Below, one piece after another: positions 61,396 to 64,000 of a stretch of DNA of 64,000 nt. The DNA lies in assembly GCA_034679345.1 (NCBI GenBank), contig JAXDAY010000008.1:68740-132739 (forward strand), in the 5' to 3' direction. How positions within the stretch are numbered: position 1 is the stretch's first letter; every line of letters begins with the position of its first letter. The notes under the pieces were generated by a model. That model was given only the letters and a program-made list of their open reading frames with translations, searched no databases and was not told the DNA's origin. This DNA comes from JAXDAY01 sp034679345 (lineage in GTDB: Bacteria > Eisenbacteria > RBG-16-71-46 > CAIMUX01 > VGJL01). Made by a program: the position numbers and the translations under genes.

Positions 61396-62063
61396 GGATA
61401 GCGGATCTCCACCGGATCCGAGTATCGGATCACGCGTCCCGGATTGCCGATCGCGAACGCGTTGTCGGGAATGTCTTGCAGGACGACGGTTCCCGCCGCG
61501 AGCTGGACGTTTCGGCCGATCCGGACTCCGCCCGAGCGGATGACGCACCCGACGCCGCAGGCGAAGTTCTCCCCGATCGAGGTGGTCGACCCGATCACCG
61601 TCCCGCCGCCGATGACGCAGTTCTTGGCGATCGAGACGTCATGGAGGATCTTCACACCGCTCCCGATGAACGCGTAAGGGGCGATCTCGACATTGTTCAG
61701 GATGATCGTCCCGAAGGAGATCAGCCCTCCCTCGCCAAGCCGGAGATCCGACGCGGCGACGACCGAGGGCTCGACGGCGGTGATCGCCTCGAGGCCGTGG
61801 CGGCGCATCAGATCGAACATGCCCAGGCGCAGTCCGAGATCCCCGAGAACCGGGATCGCTCCGGTGATTCCCCGCTCCGCAAGGCGGGGGATGAGGGCGA
61901 AGCCACCGAGGACGGGGATGCCATAGTAGGCTTGACCCGCCTTCGCCGGGTCGTCATCGAGATAGCCGACGCACTCGAACTGCGGCAGCCGTCGCATGAT
62001 CTCGCCGAGCAGGCGCGCTGATTGCCCCGCGCAGAGAATGACGACCTTTGAGGACGCAATCAC
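61392..62063 (-). CDS. NeuD/PglD-type left-handed beta-helix sugar acyltransferase
   Basis: The 223-residue protein begins with a Rossmann-like PglD_N region (VVILCAGQSARLLGEIMRRL, CVGYLDDDPAKAGQAYYGIP) and continues as hexapeptide repeats (GGLISFGTIILNNVEIAPYA, FIGSGVKILHDVSIAKNCVI, GENFACGVGCVIRSGGVRIG, AIGNPGRVIR). It is expected to acylate a sugar amine or hydroxyl using acyl-CoA or acyl-ACP. The GTG start overlaps the stop of the citramalate synthase gene (GTGA). Confidence 0.85.
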   Translation of the reverse strand: MIASSKVVILCAGQSARLLGEIMRRLPQFECVGYLDDDPAKAGQAYYGIPVLGGFALIPRLAERGITGAIPVLGDLGLRLGMFDLMRRHGLEAITAVEPSVVAASDLRLGEGGLISFGTIILNNVEIAPYAFIGSGVKILHDVSIAKNCVIGGGTVIGSTTSIGENFACGVGCVIRSGGVRIGRNVQLAAGTVVLQDIPDNAFAIGNPGRVIRYSDPVEIRYP

Positions 62064-63709
62064 GCGCCGCGACCCCCATTCTCCCTCTCGGCCCGGGCCA
62101 ACGCCTCGCCGAGCGAGCCCTCGGCGTGGAGGATCGCGTACTCGGCGCCTTCGATCAGGCACTGCCAGATCGCGCGATCGAGATCGGTCGACACGCCGAC
62201 CGTCCCCCACTTGCGCTCGCCGTCGCTGAACTGGACCGCGACGCGGACCCGCTTCCCCTTCTCCATCCTCATATGAATGAAGTGGGCCTTGAAATCGGCA
62301 ATCGTGATCGAACGAGCCGCGGGAAACGCATCGCCGAGTGCGGCGACGAGCGCGGCGCAGTAGGTGTGGACCGGACCGACGCCCTGAGCCTCGCCGCGGC
62401 TCCGCTTGCCCGCGATCGCCACCTCGACCCGCGCCTTCGTCTCGCCTCCGTTGGCGGAGCCCCCCGTTGCCGAGACCGAGTACTCCACGATCGAGAATGG
62501 CTGAGCGTAGAGCCCGAGGTAGTGACGAAGGATCAGCTCGAAGCTCGCCTCCGCCGTCTCGAAGACATATCCCTCGTTCTCCAGGTCCATCACTCGATCG
62601 AGGATTCGCTTCAGAAGAGCGCGATCGGAAGCGCGCTTCCCCAGCATCTTCGTGATCTTCTCCTGCACGTTGCTCGTCCCCGAGAGCTCGCTGATCAGCA
62701 TGTGCCTGGCGTTGCCGACGCTTTCGGGCGGAACGTGCTCGTAGGTGGAGACGTTCTTGAGCACGGCGTGAACGTGCATTCCGCCCTTGTGGGTGAATGC
62801 GGCCGGACCGACATAGGGCTGGTGAACCTGCGGGGTCAGATTCGCGATCTCATCGACGAATCGGCTGACCTGGACGAGTTTCTTGAGGCTCTCGGGCCCT
62901 TCGAGCACCTCGTGGCCGAGCTTCAGAGCCAGATTCGCGATGACCGGGATCAGATCGACGTTTCCGCAGCGCTCGCCGACTCCGTTGATCGTTCCCTGCA
63001 CCTGTACCGCGCCGTGATTCACGGCGGTCACGGCGTTGGCGACCGCGACCCCGCTGTCGTTGTGAAGATGCACGCCGATGGGAATCCCGGGGACCGCCTC
63101 GTGGACGGCGTCGACGATCTTGCCCAGCTCATCGGGGAGCGTTCCTCCGTTGGTGTCGCAGAGGCAGAGCAATCTTGCGCCTCCCTTCGCCGCCGCGCGC
63201 AGCGTCTCGATCGCATAGGCGGCGTTGCGCTTGAAGCCGTCGAAGAACTGCTCGGCGTCGTAGATGACCTCACGGCCGTGGCCCGCCAAAAACGCGACGC
63301 TCTCGCCGATCATTCTCAGGTTTTCGTCGAGCTCGACCTGGAGCACCTCTCGGACATGCAGGTCGGAGGTCTTGCCGACGAGCGCGATCGCGGGGGATTG
63401 GGCGTCGATCAGCGCGATCATCCCGGGATCCTCGGCCGCGGCAATCCCCTTGCGGCGCGTCATGCCGAAGGCGGAGATCTTCGCCCGGCGCAGCGGAGCG
63501 CGGCGGATCTCTTGGAAGAAGGCGACGTCCTTCGGATTGGAAAGTGGATATCCCCCCTCGACATAGTCGACTCCGAGGGAGTCGAGTTCGCGGGCGATGG
63601 CGAGCTTGTCGTCCAGGGAAAGGTTGAACCCGAGGCCTTGGGTCCCATCCCGAAGGGTCGTGTCGTAGATCTCGATCCGGCGCGCCCCGGGACTGCGCGG
63701 GTCTGTCAT
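62060..63709 (-). CDS. cimA: Citramalate synthase
   Basis: The 549-residue enzyme condenses pyruvate with acetyl-CoA to (R)-citramalate, the first step of the pyruvate route to isoleucine. The start IEIYDTTLRDGTQGLGFNLS, VGVHLHNDSG-like IGVHLHNDSGVAVANAVTAV, GTINGVGERCGNVDLIPVIA and HKGGMHVHAVLKNVSTYEHV mark the CimA (LeuA-like) barrel; the C-terminal third is the regulatory LeuA dimer domain (GVGPVHTYCAALVAALGDAF). The start ATG 63709 has GGGAGG upstream. It is the first of four translationally coupled genes, the others being an acyltransferase, an acyl ligase and an acyl carrier protein. Confidence 0.9.
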   Translation of the reverse strand: MTDPRSPGARRIEIYDTTLRDGTQGLGFNLSLDDKLAIARELDSLGVDYVEGGYPLSNPKDVAFFQEIRRAPLRRAKISAFGMTRRKGIAAAEDPGMIALIDAQSPAIALVGKTSDLHVREVLQVELDENLRMIGESVAFLAGHGREVIYDAEQFFDGFKRNAAYAIETLRAAAKGGARLLCLCDTNGGTLPDELGKIVDAVHEAVPGIPIGVHLHNDSGVAVANAVTAVNHGAVQVQGTINGVGERCGNVDLIPVIANLALKLGHEVLEGPESLKKLVQVSRFVDEIANLTPQVHQPYVGPAAFTHKGGMHVHAVLKNVSTYEHVPPESVGNARHMLISELSGTSNVQEKITKMLGKRASDRALLKRILDRVMDLENEGYVFETAEASFELILRHYLGLYAQPFSIVEYSVSATGGSANGGETKARVEVAIAGKRSRGEAQGVGPVHTYCAALVAALGDAFPAARSITIADFKAHFIHMRMEKGKRVRVAVQFSDGERKWGTVGVSTDLDRAIWQCLIEGAEYAILHAEGSLGEALARAERENGGRGA

Positions 63710-63888
63710 GAGAATTCCTCCCTGGAGCGGTCGCCTCCGACGGGATGCGTCCGTGCCTCCCGAATAGGGTCCAAGATCCGTTCATCAATAGAGTTCGGCA
63801 GGTTGCACGGCCATCTGAAGCCGGGGATCTTGTCACCAGGACTTGAGAGGATAGTCGGATCGGGGGCACAGGACAAGCGGCCGGGCGA
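63710..63888. other. Intergenic leader upstream of cimA
   Basis: This 179-base stretch must carry the promoter of the cimA operon unless it reads through from the gene beyond. No terminator, leader peptide or clear promoter pair was recognised. Confidence 0.4.
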
Positions 63889-64000
63889 TCAGCGCATGCC
63901 ATCGACGATCTTCTCCCCCTGGAGCACGAGCAGCGGCGGTCCATCCGGCCGGCAGCCCAGCTCGAAGCGCAATCGGTGCGGCGCGCGGCCCGTGATCCGG
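63889..64000 (-). CDS. C-terminal end of an unidentified protein, cut by window edge
   Basis: On the minus strand the frame entering from base 64000 is open for 37 codons to a TGA at 63889-63891 (TGRAPHRLRFELGCRPDGPP, then LLVLQGEKIVDGMR). Codon usage looks coding and it points in the same direction as cimA, 179 bases upstream of it. Too little is visible to name it. Confidence 0.4.
   Translation of the reverse strand, partial: RITGRAPHRLRFELGCRPDGPPLLVLQGEKIVDGMR

Overview
The window is about 64 kb of GC-rich, gene-dense bacterial chromosome. Genes are often translationally coupled through ATGA or GTGA overlaps, and GTG and TTG starts are common. Two secreted proteins (CHRD protein near 43.1-44.5 kb and an interrupted protein near 58.2-59.6 kb) end in a FlgD-like Ig domain with the PNPF...YD.xGR...W.GRD pattern, typical of type IX-secretion-like C-terminal domains in FCB-superphylum bacteria. 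With the gene mix (citramalate synthase, citrate lyase, glucosylglycerate synthesis, arsM) this suggests an uncultured Gram-negative lineage such as Candidatus Eisenbacteria or a relative. That is inference, because no rRNA or tRNA gene was seen. No CRISPR array, IS element, prophage or integration site was recognised.

Layout. 0-3.8 kb (minus): isocitrate/isopropylmalate-type dehydrogenase, a CitD-CitE fusion and CitF (cut by the window edge), a citrate-cleavage module. 4.5-8.3 kb (plus): sigma-54 response regulator, its sensor kinase and a small lipoprotein, all coupled. 8.4-12.9 kb (plus): a giant two-headed acyl-CoA dehydratase activase and its partner. 12.9-14.7 kb (minus): arsM, arsR and a small winged-helix protein. 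14.8-21.6 kb: an osmoadaptation region with glycerate 2-kinase and a sugar-phosphoglycerate phosphatase (minus), glucosyl-3-phosphoglycerate synthase, a second glycosyltransferase and an MscS-like channel (plus), plus a nearby MscL carrying a zinc ribbon. 21.6-24 kb (minus): TGS-less ThrRS and a GNAT. 24-33 kb: membrane and cytosolic glycosyltransferases, a Cys-rich PDZ protein, a secreted beta-helix protein coupled to an asparagine-synthetase homologue lacking the Cys2 nucleophile, a methyltransferase, a DUF2207 protein and a GNAT. 33-46.7 kb (plus): many small accessory enzymes (DoxX, heavy-metal-binding protein, PhzF, ArnT-like, PNPOx-MOSC fusion, tandem GNAT, methyltransferase, hydrolase, DinB-like, CHRD, YbaN, CopD-like).

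46.8-58.0 kb (minus) is the most striking region: one tightly packed run of DUF47/PhoU-like protein, PiT phosphate transporter, GH130 mannoside phosphorylase, secreted CBM9-like protein, sodium/solute symporter, GH38 alpha-mannosidase, PNGase F-like amidase and GH20 hexosaminidase. Together they read as a route for releasing N-glycans from glycoproteins, importing fragments, trimming alpha-mannose and cleaving the Man-beta-1,4-GlcNAc core by phosphorolysis, with a phosphate importer in the same operon to feed the phosphorylase. 58.2-59.6 kb is a secreted T9SS-type protein split by an in-frame TGA. 59.7-63.7 kb (minus) is a four-gene coupled operon of citramalate synthase, a NeuD/PglD-type acyltransferase, an AMP-forming acyl ligase and an acyl carrier protein. 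The last 112 bases hold the C-terminus of one more minus-strand gene.

All functional calls come from reading motifs by eye and remembered family knowledge; no database search was run.
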